DNA of 64,000 nt. Origin: Sphagnum compactum (Eukaryota; Bryophyta; Sphagnopsida; Sphagnales). The position numbers and the translations under genes are program-made. The notes under the pieces were generated by a model. That model did no database searches. It saw only the letters and a list, made by a program, of their open reading frames with translations, and had not been told where the DNA came from. Shown here piece after piece: positions 1 to 12,239 of this stretch (position 1 is the first letter of the stretch; every line of letters begins with the position of its first letter). The stretch covers positions 15,443,118-15,507,117 of the forward strand of contig OZ234503.1 in the NCBI GenBank assembly GCA_965153455.1, read 5' to 3'.

Positions 1-569
1 CCTAGTGGTACTGCCCAAAAATGATGCTTTCACCCACCCATCTCCTTGTTTGATTTGCTTCACATAACAATATGTGCACAACAAAACCTCTCACACAAAC
101 ATAATTTGCCTTTTACTTGCTACTCGAACCTATACATACATTACAAATATAATAGAATACAATAATATATTGTAATTGATTAATAATTGCTTTTACAATG
201 ATACTAAACTCTTAGAAATGAAAAAACCTCACAATACCTTTGCTAAACGAACTACAAGTGTTTATTTGATGTTAACTTAGAAATCTAGATAATTTATATC
301 ATTGATTTATAAATCTACATCTATATCTAAAACACAAGTAATAATCTATATCTAATTAACTAGATCGATAAAGATCTACATATTGACATCTTCAATAATA
401 TTGTTTTAGATTATCAACCTAGTTCTGGAAATGTTAATAAACAATAATTTTGATTATGTTTGCTTTGTTTGAATCAAACTTTGATGTAATTTTTAGAAAT
501 AATAAAAGTTGATAAGAGCCTGAAGGAACAGATAATAGCCCTTGTTTTGAAGACTTGAAAAATGTAGTG

Positions 570-617
<48 letters not shown>

Positions 618-715
618 CATCAATTTACTCACTGGATCATCACCAATGGATAAATTATAGTTCTTACTAAACAAGTAACATACAAATCTAATGTTCATGT
701 ACATATCAAGATTAC
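1..715. other. AT-rich intergenic DNA
   Basis: No coding signal is visible on either strand. The only long open frame here reads through the poly(A) tract and encodes mostly phenylalanine on the minus strand, so it is an artefact. Confidence 0.6.
570..615. repeat. Long poly(A) tract
   Basis: An uninterrupted run of 46 adenines. It could be the tail of an old retroposed sequence read on the plus strand, but I see no recognisable body upstream and no clear target-site duplication. Simple slippage expansion explains it equally well. Confidence 0.8.
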
Positions 716-719
716 CAAA

Positions 720-802
720 TCTAGATCTAGAAAATCTTAATAACCTAGATCAAGATGATCTAACTAGATCTAGAAAATCTTAATAATTTAGATCTTGATC
801 AT
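720..802. repeat. Imperfect direct duplication of about 43 bp
   Basis: Two adjacent copies of a segment beginning TAGATCTAGAAAATCTTAAT (720-760 and 763-802), rich in GATC and CTAG steps. It sits at the boundary between the AT-rich flank and the more GC-rich upstream region of the MADS-box gene. Confidence 0.7.
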
Positions 803-2973
803 CCCTAGGGGTCATAGTTGTAGATCTAGATCTAGACTTTCATGTAAAACATCGGTATGAAAGTTATTGTGTGTTTTTGTGTTAAATTGTTGTTGTGAAA
901 TTCTTATTTTGGGTAGGTGGTAGCAGAGCAGCAGCAGCAGGATGCTTAATATAGAGGAGAGGGAGAGGGGGGCGGGGGAGAAGCGATAAATGAGGGGAGG
1001 AGATGAGCATTGATCGATCGGTGGGGTCCTTGAAGACGAAATGCGAGAGTGGTGGTAAGTGGTGCGGGGACGCGGACACCCAGTGCGCGCTGTGGATGCG
1101 GCCGGGAGCCGCGTGGGATCATGATCTAGACCTCTCACAGTCGCAGCCTGATCTGCAGTGGAAGCTAGCTGCTGGTGCTGTAAGCGCGCGGCAACAGCGC
1201 CAATAATGGGCCAGCTCACCCGCCGATGCCCTGTTCAAGCCCGGAGCCCCGCGGCCGGTTGCAGCAGCCATACGGTAGCCAGCATGAGCTAGCAGCGCCG
1301 TGCACGAAAAAAGGGTTGTGCAGCCAGAAAGGCGTTGTTGTTGCAATGGCATCTTTCCATTAGGTTGTTGTGATCGCATAGGTACTACAGCTGAATCTCC
1401 TACCTTTGTTCATGTGCGGGTGCCGCAGTGATCATGAAGGTTGATTGATTGATTGATTGAATGAGAATCAATACATTTTCTCGTGCTGCTGCAGCAGCAG
1501 TCACGGCTCTTGCAGCTTCGTTGACTCCTGTGTTCATGATACTACTAGAGACCTTGTGTAACGGACTCGTGAATAGATCATAGACAGAGACAAAAGGAAG
1601 GAAGGTAGGTTTCATCGTTGATGAAACAGTACTGAGCACTGGATGCTGGGGAAGATTATGGCGGAAGCTGCTGCGCATGCGGGGTGAGCGACGACGGCAT
1701 CTTTTTCTCTTAGTCTTTCGTGGCGGCGGTCCTCTTCTTTTTTCCGGAGTTCGTCGCAAACGCGGACTGCTGCAACCCTGTTGTTGAGGATTTTGGGGAT
1801 ATAAACTCCTGCAGGGTGAAAAAAAGGGAAGGAGAACTTAGGCTGGTTGTAGTGGTGGTACTCTCGAGCTTCGACTTGGATCTTTGGCGTTGTGACGCTT
1901 CGGAGGTCGACATTGTGGACAAAGTGATGGGTGTGTGAATCTGTTCGAAACCCAGAATTTGCCTATGAAGGTAAAAGAAAGAACTGTTCAAGCCTGAACT
2001 ACGTCTGATGTGCGTGAGACACCGAGAGAGAAAGAAACAGGGATGAGTTCATAGCCGACAAGTTAGTAGTGAAATTTTCAGTGGGGAGACTTATCCAGAT
2101 GTGTACACTGGAGACTAATGCTGAGAGAGAAGGGAAGAAGATTTGTAGTACCTTTAGGTGACGCAGCAAGGATAACAAGGATAGCGAACGATATCGTGGA
2201 AGTCAAGGGCACATGCCTTTTGTTGTGTTGTCGTTTCTGCTGTCTTTATCCTCATGTGGATCTCAGGACGTTCTTCTTTCTTTTTCTTGTTGCTGTTGTT
2301 GTTTGTCACGGATCGCCGGAGCGTGCTATAGATCAGCCGCTGTACTCTCGCTGCTACTCTCCGTGTGACTTATGCATTATATAGTCGCTGAGCATTCTTA
2401 TGGACAAAACAAAGTCTGGAACTCGAGGAGTTGCTGGAACATTGCCCGGTATCAAGAATTAGGCAGGATCCATGGATAACAATGCCGCAAACTTTAGGAT
2501 CGCTTAGATCTAGACACGGAAAATGGCTGGGCAGTGTTTGCAGGAGCCGTGAAAATTAATTCTGGGATGGTGGGGATGGTGGGGATGGTGGGGATAGAGC
2601 TGAGAAAAGAGAGAGAAACGAGAGAAGTCCCTGCACATACTGCATGATCTTAGCGAGAGCTTGTCCAAAGAAGTGTTGTCTTCATAGTTGCGCGCAAGCA
2701 TAAGCAAGTAAGCATGAGCTTCACCCCCCTGCGAGTAGCTAGCTTGGACTTCATGAATATTGTCCGTGTCATACTGGAAGATCTCGCTCCCTGACCCTGC
2801 TTCTTGATGTTTTGCAGTATTGTGGAAGTTTTATACCGGTGCTGTGATTGTTGATTGATCAACTGCTGCAGCCGGCCTGGTTTCTTTGTGCATCCATGGT
2901 GCGATCTTTGTTTTAGGTTCAGTTACAAATTCGCTGCGAGCTCAAGATCATTATTGATTACTAGTTAGCCAGG
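803..2973 (+). promoter_or_regulatory. Upstream region and probable 5' UTR of the MADS-box gene
   Basis: This 2.2-kb block is clearly more GC-rich than the DNA to its left and leads into the MADS start codon at 2974. It holds short CAG/CTG runs (about 921-942 and 1487-1500) and a small minisatellite of GATGGTGGGG units at 2563-2595. A TATA-like TTATATAG occurs near 2376. A pyrimidine-rich stretch ending in an AG near 2916-2920 could be the acceptor of a 5'-UTR intron. Open frames on both strands (for example 812-1219 minus) are low-complexity and look non-coding. The transcription start cannot be fixed from sequence alone. Confidence 0.4.
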
Positions 2974-5900
2974 ATGGGAAGAGTGAAGTTGGAGATCAAG
3001 AAGATCGAGAATCCTACCAACAGACAGGTGACGTACTCCAAACGACGCAATGGATTGATCAAGAAGGCGTACGAGCTATCGGTGTTGTGTGACATCGATA
3101 TCGGCCTTATCATGTTCTCGCCATCCGGGAAGCTGACACAGTATTCCAATTGCAGGTTCGTAGCATTTTTTCCACCACTAGGAACTTCGTGTACATCCGT
3201 GTTGCTACCCATTGCAACTTCATGTATGTATGTCTTGTGACCCATTGCAGCTTGCTGCTGCTGCAAGTCTTGTTTTGTTGGAGCAGTACTAGGGTTTCTG
3301 TAACTTAGGATGGAGTCTTCTATAAAGCATGGACATGGTGATCCTTACATGAGCGACGTGAGTACTCACAACTAGAAGAGAAAGAGAGTAGAGGGCTCGA
3401 GAGAGTTGTTGAACCCTTGGGAAGAACATCTATGGGTGAAAATTACACTGCATATAATGAGCTAGTGAAGCCAAGGTTAAAGTGCTTTCCCAAGGATTGC
3501 ATGTAGTCAAGGTTGAAGTCTTTGTTTGAAAGACTAAATTCGACATGTGACATTCATGTGTTGGTCTATGATTCCTGGGATTCATAAGATCAATGATGAA
3601 GACAATGTACCCGGATGAGTCCTAGCGAGTCTGCATTGATGATGAAGACAATGTTGCCCGATGAGTCCTAGCGAGTCTGCATTGATGATGAGGACAATGT
3701 ACCCGGATGAGTCCTATTGAGTCTGCATTGATGAGGTTACATCGTCTGGGTTGTGGGGATGGGGCTGGGGAGGCGAGGCGTGCAGTATTGAAGACGTGAT
3801 CACGCGGTTTGCGAACTTGCCGTTGCACGAGCGGAACAAAAGGTGTGCAATCCTGGTCCATGATCTTCTTCTTCTCTTCTTTCTACTATAGTCGTCTTTC
3901 CACTTCTACCTGCACACCTGGTCGTCGATGCAAATTTATTACCTCATCAGCATGGGCGATCAGTCAAACTTCCAAAACAGTTGGTTAGACATCATGGTTC
4001 TGGAGGTTCTGTACTAGACGGATCGTACATATAGTGGATCAGATCAGATGGGCCAAGGTCTTGTTCATCTGTGGTGGGGCAGTTTTGAGGATATGTTGAC
4101 TCGCTTCGCGAATTGTCACATGCATCATGACCGCAGCAAGTACACTAGGTGTGCACCACTTTGCCTCTTTCTTCTACCTCAATCCCCCAAAATGAAAAAC
4201 ATTTGTTCACACGCTCGATCAGCTCCTGCATGGATGTTGTCAATGCTTGCTGCTGTACTCCTTTCAAGAGAAACTTTTTACTTTGTGAGCTTCTAGTCTT
4301 CTTCTGTCAAAGTCTTGCAGAGAAAACTTCTCCAAAAGTTTCAGAAAACCCAGTTATTACACGCATAGCAGCAGTAGCTGTGCCAGCAATATGTTATTGT
4401 GACGAAGACCTATGTGTGCGGATTCCTGCACATTTGCCTGACCAGAACATACATGCATGCATGCATGCATGCATCCCTGGGCTGCAAGTCACCCATAATA
4501 ACCATTCATGTGGCGCAATGCATGTGGTGATGATCATCCTTGCCATCGATGCTGCATCCTCAATGCTCACTGGACATGATTGAATATTCAACCTACAGAA
4601 AGAGTGAGAATCTGGAGGTAAGCTTAAGATTCAACTGCAGACTGATCATGCCTGACCTGCATCTCATTACTCATCATGCACGAGTGCATTTTTCTGGGTA
4701 TTTTGCTCGAACATGAAAGCAATAAGAGCTTCCAGAATCAACCAAGAAGTTCTCTGGGATAACAGTTAATGATCACTTGGATTGTGTACCAGTATCTACA
4801 CAAGGCATTGAAGAAGCTTGGAGGAGAAAAGGATCTAGCATTAACCCAACAACTTGCTTCTGGATCAAGGTGAGGTTGTACAGCTATATAAAGAGATTGA
4901 TCTTGTGAATGCCTCCATGCAGTTGTTCTTTGGGCTGCTTGAATATTTATCTCTAAGGTGGTTGCATGAGGACGTGCAGTGCCATCACCAATAGAGCAAT
5001 AGAGTTTTCTCCTTGGGCATGAATGTTGTTCTAAGAAAAGATCATGCCAAGTTTATTGATTCATGTAGTCCATGGAGTGGAGATCATCTGTACTAGCACT
5101 TGTTGATAATGCGAAACTGGTGAGGACTGCAGCAAAAGTTATGAGGTTGGGGTGTTGCAAGAAGAGCTGAAGAAATTAACACATGAGAAAGATCTGCTGC
5201 AACAACGAGCAAGGTAAACATTAATTTAAAGTTTTAAGAAGCTCTGTTGCAGGTGCAGATCCATCCTTTGTTTATAGAGCTCTAATTGAAGGTGTCAGCT
5301 CAGCTAGCAGCTGCTAATTTTGCAGTTTCCGGGCATGAACTCAATCAGAATATGTTCAATATCATGATTTCAGTACTTTCGTCACCACGATCCCTGCACC
5401 ACCATGCATCAGCTTCATTTATAGCACAAAATTAAGAAGATCTGCAGGAACCTGAAAGGACCTAGATACTCAAGGGTGCTTAAGTCCAGATCAGGATATG
5501 AAGACAGTGGGGAATATTCCATTTGCAGGTTGATTCTTGCAGATGAGCAAATCATTCAAACTGTTACATCTGTCCAGCAGCTGGCAAACATGGAGACAGA
5601 ATTAGAACAAGCTCTTGAAAGAGTTCGCCACCGCAAGGTATACAAAGTGCAAACTTAGACTAGATTATCTAAGTTTTTACTTGAAGTCCTAGCTAGCTAG
5701 GAAAAAAATTGCCTTTCAAGCAACTTTTCTTATGCAACTTAAAGTGTTGTATGCGACTACTTGCAATAAAAAAAGTAGTTGCATACCACAGTTTTACTTG
5801 CATTTAAGACAAGTTAAAAAAAGACAGTTTTTCCTCTAGTAGAAAGAGTTTCAAATTCTCAAGGTCCATGCAACTTGCACATCAAAAATATACTTAGAGC

Positions 5901-7462
5901 TGTCATTAACATTGTTTTCTGTGGGACCTTGCAGAATTATGTCACAAATGCTTATGATCAAGCTGCCAGTGCCATACAAAGACAGGTGCCTAGATGTTCC
6001 TGTTCCACCTTGCAGTGTCTGCAGCTTGACAATGAACCATCTTCTTTTAATGTACTTTCATAACAACTTTTCATTTGATTAGTCATTGGAAGGGGATTGT
6101 CAGGTTTCAAGTAAGTTTTATCCGAGCATGAGTGAAAGGACACTATGGTCTCCAAAAAATGTAATCACAAATACTGTTTTGCAACATTACTACTACCTGT
6201 TGCAAGGCACGACCCAGATAGTTTGCTGACAAAAGATCATCAGCTTGAATCATGTAAGATGAGCAGCTGCTGAATCTGCAGACTGAATGTGTGATTGCTT
6301 GTTCAGCATGAGTTTATGGGCAACATGCAGTTGATGGCCATGCAACGTGGGGGAGCCATGGCAGGCGCAGCACAAGCTTCACCCTTTTTGCAATGGAATA
6401 TGCCGGAACGCGATCAACCTGCTACTCTCCAAGATTTCATGGAGCATCAGTCCAATGCAACTTCCCTTCTACCAGCCCAGATGTCCAGGTATATCTAGAT
6501 CCATTCGTAATGTATGGCCGATCAGTGATCTCAGCAGCTTGTGTCTTGTAAGTTATGTGTTGCAGATGTTCGTTTGGCTTACGAATTCATGATGGTGGTG
6601 GTTGTGAGAAAATTTTATTTGAGCGCACATGTGTGCATGTCTATCAGGGAAGTGGGAAGCAACAGCGGAGCAAGCACATCCGGTTTCTTTCCGGTTCCAT
6701 CACAAACAGAGTTACATCAGACATTAGGGCACATGAGCTTGCCACCGGGCATCAATGCTGCTGCAGCTGCAGCTGCACGGGGGCTAACCATTCACGAATT
6801 GGACATTCATGACCCGTCGGCCAGTACTGGACAATATCATGACGAGAAGAAAGCGAAACTAGAAGGCGGTGGTGCAGGTAACAATAGTATGATATTTGCT
6901 GCTGCTTCAAGCAGCAGTGCAGGGGCAGCAGCTACTGCAGCAGATCAGGCCGGAGCTGCTGCTGCTGCAGCTGACGCTTTTGTAAGTCCAGACGAGCAAC
7001 AGCAGCATGCAGGGAACTCTGCTGCTGCACCATGGCATTCAGCTCATCAGTCACACCATCATCATCACCAGCAAGCCTACAGTGGAGGCTCACAATACCC
7101 AGCAGCGTATTTCACCCAGGTAATCATCCCATCACTTCCTCTTTTGAAGTTCTATTGTGTAGCTCCCATGACATGCATCTTGCGACAAAATTCTCAAGTA
7201 GATCTCAGCAACTGCCACTTTCACAATCTCTTTCATCCCTTACACAGCCTATATATACAGCTATCTAGACGGAAGCTCAGAGCTTCACTATGTCAAGTAC
7301 GTAGTGCAGGCTACAACGTCTAGATCATTGTGAACCCAGATCATGAAAGCTTTGAAAGTGTACAACAGACTACAACTAGCTGATCATTGTGAACACAGTT
7401 TGACAAGCTGTGAATTTTTATATCCAATCCATTTGTGGCAGAATTCGGATGCATGGAAGTAG
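2974..7462 (+). CDS. MIKC*-type (P-subfamily) MADS-box transcription factor, 10 exons
   Basis: Nuclear DNA-binding transcription factor. Exons: 2974-3155, 3786-3842, 4599-4617, 4793-4869, 5133-5213, 5529-5637, 5935-5985, 6307-6488, 6648-7119 and 7442-7462. All junctions are GT-AG with agreeing phases, giving 416 aa. Residues 1-60 are a complete MADS domain starting [20 protein letters not shown]; exon 1 is the usual 182 nt. The I region ([20 protein letters not shown], then KSENLE and [11 protein letters not shown]) and the K-like helix ([19 protein letters not shown], about 155-175) resemble AGL30/AGL65-like P-subfamily MIKC* proteins. The C-terminal part is Ala-, Gln- and His-rich, ending DAWK. 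In angiosperms MIKC* proteins form P/S heterodimers that drive pollen genes; in spore plants they act in gametophyte and sporophyte. The last 7-codon exon is the least certain. A second I-type exon at 4083-4148 could replace or join exon 2. Confidence 0.9.
3593..3737. repeat. 46-bp tandem repeat, three copies, in MADS intron 1
   Basis: Units containing GACAATGTACCCGGATGAGT begin near 3601, 3647 and 3693. They lie just upstream of the first I-domain exon. The array may mark local duplication activity in the stretch where the I exon itself appears duplicated. Confidence 0.8.
4083..4148 (+). other. Second I-domain exon (candidate alternative or mutually exclusive exon 2b)
   Basis: Flanked by GGCAG on the left and GTGTGC on the right, this 66-nt segment reads, in the same phase as exon 2, (S)[19 protein letters not shown] followed by YTR. 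It aligns with exon 2 ([20 protein letters not shown]): the ED, TRFAN and final R positions are shared. Both exons begin after two bases of a split codon and end the same way, so either one, or both in series, keeps the frame (416, 419 or 438 aa). It lacks stops and keeps splice sites, which argues against simple decay. Whether it is used cannot be told from sequence. Confidence 0.6.
4451..4474. repeat. (ATGC)n microsatellite
   Basis: A run of self-complementary ATGC units inside a MADS intron. It can fold on itself; no other role is visible. Confidence 0.8.
5749..5786. repeat. Foldback (13-bp arms) in MADS intron 6
   Basis: GTATGCGACTACT at 5749-5761 pairs with AGTAGTTGCATAC at 5774-5786 with one mismatch and a 12-nt AT-rich loop. 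It is intronic. The TTGCAT/AGTTGC words recall those in the dispersed repeat near 40.3 kb, so it may be a small non-autonomous element remnant. Confidence 0.5.
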
Positions 7463-8640
7463 CTGCTGCCGCTGCTGCATGCTGTTCAAGCTGCATTCTC
7501 CAAAGAAATTCGACAATGTAGTTATCAAAGGGCCTAGCTAGAGACACTGGGACTTGACTGTGTGCCATATATGGGGATGCTGGTACTACTGGATCTTGAA
7601 GATCTGATCATGCTTGCAACAAGTGATCTAGCACTCATGAGCACTCACTGTTTGCTGCAGTAATGCAATCTGCTGCACTCTAGTAGAACTGTTACAACTG
7701 GAATTTTTATTTCTCCAAGTCTAGATGGCCTGACTGATCACAGCTAATTTAGGCAGGCCTCCTGAACTAATTTCATCATACTTGAGGTTTCCTGATCATC
7801 ACAGCTTAGAGCTTTGATGGAGTTCTTCATATAAACCAGGTAGGTAATCATGCTGCAGATGTCAAGGGTTTTCTGCAGCAGCTGGTACTGCTGCTGGGTG
7901 TATGGATTAGATCATGCAGAATTCACAGCTCTAGAGCTACTTCTTTATTCACTCCCGGATCGATCCATTTTAATTCTAGTTCAGATCTGGTTATATTACC
8001 TACCACTTCATTTTTCGCTGTTACAGATTGATTTATTTTGTGAAGTTGTTATTGGGAAAAAAACATAACATAAAATGTTGGATGGCAATAATTAATTAGT
8101 TCTGATATGTTGGATAAAATTAATTACAAGGGCTGCAAAATCTCTGCTGATCATCTTAATCAATTGCAGCACAATTATTTTTTTCATATATGTCTTGAAT
8201 CTCTTCATGTAGCTCTTGAACAGTAGTATTATTCATGTAGCTCTTGAACAGTAGTAATCCTAGCAATTGATGCAATTTGGAATATGATCAACTGGAATAT
8301 GATCAAATGAAAGTAGGATGAACTTACAACATGTTGTTGCAGATTTTGTTGCATTGCTCCTTATAATTATTATTTTGTCACTCTTCTATGTTTCTTGTAT
8401 TTAATTAAGATGACAATTTTGTTTTATGCATACATGGCACACATGTACATTGTTACATTAATATACCTTTGAACTTAAGGACTAAGCTTGAAGTTCAAAC
8501 ATAATTCAACTTTCAAGAGTTTTTTAATTATGCCTTATTTCTAAGAAGTTTTCTTTTCTAATTACATTAGCAATTTGTATTTTTGCAATAAAAGGTGATA
8601 GTCACATTGTCTATAAAATAGGCATGTAATTTGGTTTCAA
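7463..8640 (+). other. 3' flank of the MADS-box gene
   Basis: Probable 3' UTR followed by spacer. It contains CAGCAGCTGGTACTGCTGCTG near 7876, which folds into a short hairpin, and a 28-bp direct duplication at 8204-8258 (TTCATGTAGCTCTTGAACAG twice). An AATAAA at 8587-8592 is a possible but distant polyadenylation signal. No further gene is visible. Confidence 0.45.
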
Positions 8641-11600
8641 AGGATGAAAGCGTGGTAACATCGCACACAAAAAAAACTAGGCAAAAAAAACTAGCTACTA
8701 TAGGGTTATATCTTAGGGTTATATCATAGTACCTTGGCCACTTCAAGACAGGTTTGTCAAATAATTAAAATTAATTTTGAGGATTCCATTAACTTGAATT
8801 TTTGTACATGATATGTCATAATTTGAAAAAATCATGTACAAAAATTTAACTTTGGATTCATTGAAAAAAGATGTATGAATACAATGGACAATTAATTTGT
8901 AATTTTAAAATTTTAAAACAAACTTGGTTAGAATTGCAAATTGAATACTCATTTAGGTGAATCAATGCAAATTTTGTAATAATCCATGTTCATTATGGAA
9001 CTGAAACCCTACCATACATTTTTAACATACCAATCATTCTATTTGAAAACAAAGTCAAATTAGTATTGGGCCCCTTTTAGTATTGCAAGTATGTTCAAAA
9101 TTTGTATATTATATCTGCTTCGCCCAAATGAATATATTTTTCAATGTTCAATTTTAATCCAAAAATTTACACATACTTTTACATTGTTATTAGATTTTTT
9201 TTTAAAACGTATGTTATAAACAGCTCATCCAATAACAAATACAAATACACAAGCTTACTAAGGACTCCTAAATATTCTCATATTCATTCTTGAAACTTGT
9301 GATTTTTCTAAAAATATTGATATTGGAAATGCTTAGGAATATCAAAACATGTGTCCAAAATTTGATTAATATAAGGCATTAGCAACCCCATGATGTGCAT
9401 TTAATGTAAAAATATAAACAAGTTTATCAAATATTGTATCATAAAATCAAAAATCATCACTTGTGAAGTCATGCATTTTTTAAAAATGATGGTCCATGAC
9501 ATTTCTTATGGTACCACCCAATCGTGCCTTCATCCATAAGTCTCAATTTGAATCCTTTAATACTTAATTCAAGGTCATATAAATCATTTAACACAACATA
9601 TCATTAAAGTTACCTATCATCTATGTCATATTAACAATGTGAACCAAGTTAATAATTTCAAGGACTAGAATACAAGTTCATATTGTTAACTTAGTTCATA
9701 AGTCAATGTAATAACATTTGCCTAAGAATACAAATAAATGTTTAAAATGATATGAATGAAAAGATGACCAAATGTGTCATGTTAAACCATTATTTCTCAA
9801 AATATTTCCTAACATATTGAATTAATGCAAAACCCTTAAAATCCATTTAGGTCATGATCATAAGTTAGAAATAAAAAACCAACAACATAAATTACATCTA
9901 GTGTCCCATGTAGATGATGGAAATCATTAAATCAACACGTTATGAATTTTTATGTCACTATTGATCATGTTAATTTGGACATCAAGAGAGATCAAATTAA
10001 ATTATGGACAACCATGTGGCATGAACATGGGTGACAAAAATCAAATTTAATTGCTTGGAAATAAGAAAAAATTACAAAAAAACCTATAATGATGTTAATC
10101 ATTTAATATGGTCACCCATTGACAACGCAAATTATTTTCAATAGAGATATTTACCCCAAAATTGTGCAAATTAATTATGGTCACCCATGAATGGCATTAA
10201 TCACTTTTGGTCAACAATGGATGGTGGAAACATTTAAAACGTCCAAAATGTTTTTTGAAAAATAGTGGTACAAATCATTTTCAATCACCCAAAAAAAAAA
10301 GTAAAGGAAAAATAAACCTTCAAGATGTGGACCATTTTTTCTAATTTTTTTTTTTTTTCATAATATTCAAAAAACACGTGACTTTAAACACATTATAATC
10401 CACAATGGTGTATAAAACTTTTGTCATGTTACATCCAAATTTGTTTACTCTAGATTGCACATACCTTTTGTTATATAAGTTACAACATGGAATTGGAAAA
10501 CAAAACATATGGATTAAACTTTAAAAATTACACCTTAATTGAAAATTGAGTTGCAACTAAACTAATTTTTCCCATATGTTTTATGAAAGTTTTAAATTTT
10601 TAAATTAATATATAATGTAAATAGGCAAATAAAAAACAAATTAATTAGCATTAATTACCTACCTACCCAATAACAAAAATACTAATAATTATCCATTATT
10701 TTTTCATTATTTGATTCTAAGAATAACATTCATCTTTACTTCATTTTTTACTAGCTATTCCATTAATTCATAAAAACAATTCATCAACAATAAGTAATTA
10801 TTTTATGAAATTAATTATTTAATAAATAATTCAATAACTCATTACAAAATAACAATTAATTTTGAATGTAATTAATTAACTAGTTATTAATTTAATTCTA
10901 TTTTTTTAATAATTTTTTTAATAATTTGATACTTAACATTTTTAATTTTATTTATCAACTAATTAATTAATTAATAATTTATTGACTAACTAGTTTAATT
11001 GATTCTTAAATTTTAAATTTTTTGTTGTATTCGAGATTAATTAGTAAACTATGAACTTATTGACTTATTTAGTCGATAATCAGTTTTTAATTAATTACTA
11101 ATATGAAATAAATATTCTAAATCACGATTAATCAATTAACTAATTAATATATAATAGCTAGCTAACAATTAATTAGTTTGATATTTATTAACCATAACTC
11201 TTGATTAATAAATATAAATTATTAATTTGAACTTATGAATTAAATAGGAAATCAATTTAATCAATCATTAATAATAACTAAATAATTAAGTTTGTGAAAT
11301 ATTAATTCTTATTTCTACAGGCTACATAACTACTAATCAATTAACATTTATTATTTTTTTACCATACAGTAGTACTTTTACCATTTCAGCCATAATTTAA
11401 ATAATAATAGTGAAATCCAAAGAATATCATATAAATCGCAAAATACTGAATATTGGATATTAAAATAACATATACTATTTTAATATCCAATATAGTTGAT
11501 TAGATAATCATATTATTAACTTATTAAATAAATATTAAGTACCTTTAATTAATTAAAAAAATTAGGTTTCATTCGAATCGATTGATGATTATTATTAATT

Positions 11601-12239
11601 TATTAATCAATATATCAATATTAAATTAAAAAATCATTCAATTATTAACTCATTAAATAAATATATAACCAATTTTAATTCATTTACTATTGCTCCATAT
11701 TTCTCATTATTTAATCAATTAGTTGATAAAACTATTTTTATCAATAATTGATATTGGTTTAACATGAAAAATTATATCATTTTAATATCACCTCAGTAGT
11801 ACAATTTACTGATACATTGATGTAAACATGGTATATTTGTGAACAAATCATACTATAAAATCAAAATGAAATTTATTTTTTTAATTATGTTTAACTTAGA
11901 ACTAATATGTGTTTAATATATGTTGAATATAAACTAAATATATTTAAATATGTTAAATAGGTTTATTATATGCTTAATATATCTTGACTACGTGTTTATA
12001 ACTCGTCAAAAAATAATTATTTTCCTAACCATAGGGCTATTATTATTATAAATACACAATAAATGGTTTACTTTGCATAGTTGTTCCTTATATGTCAAAT
12101 TTTTGGGAAATTAAATTTGAAATTGTCTAGCCTCATTTTTTTAATAAATAAATATTCCTCACAAGAGTGTTGAACATAAATTTTGGGAAGCTAACCATCC
12201 CATGGATGTAACCACATATTAAACCCTAGGTGAACCATG
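8641..12239. other. Very AT-rich intergenic DNA
   Basis: About 3.6 kb without a gene. From about 10.55 to 12.1 kb it is made almost entirely of TTAATTAA-like words, with a short TACCTACC run near 10660. I see no transposase, tRNA or rRNA features. The texture matches that of the blocks at 30.4-31.8 kb and 39.0-39.6 kb, suggesting a shared, decayed repeat class. Confidence 0.55.

Noticed and set aside
474-704. Minus-strand open frame containing a long Phe run
   Set aside because: Produced by the poly(A) tract; no other protein-like content.
812-1219. 135-codon minus-strand frame upstream of the MADS gene
   Set aside because: Low-complexity Ser/Pro/Leu content, no domain, and it overlaps the probable leader of the plus-strand gene.
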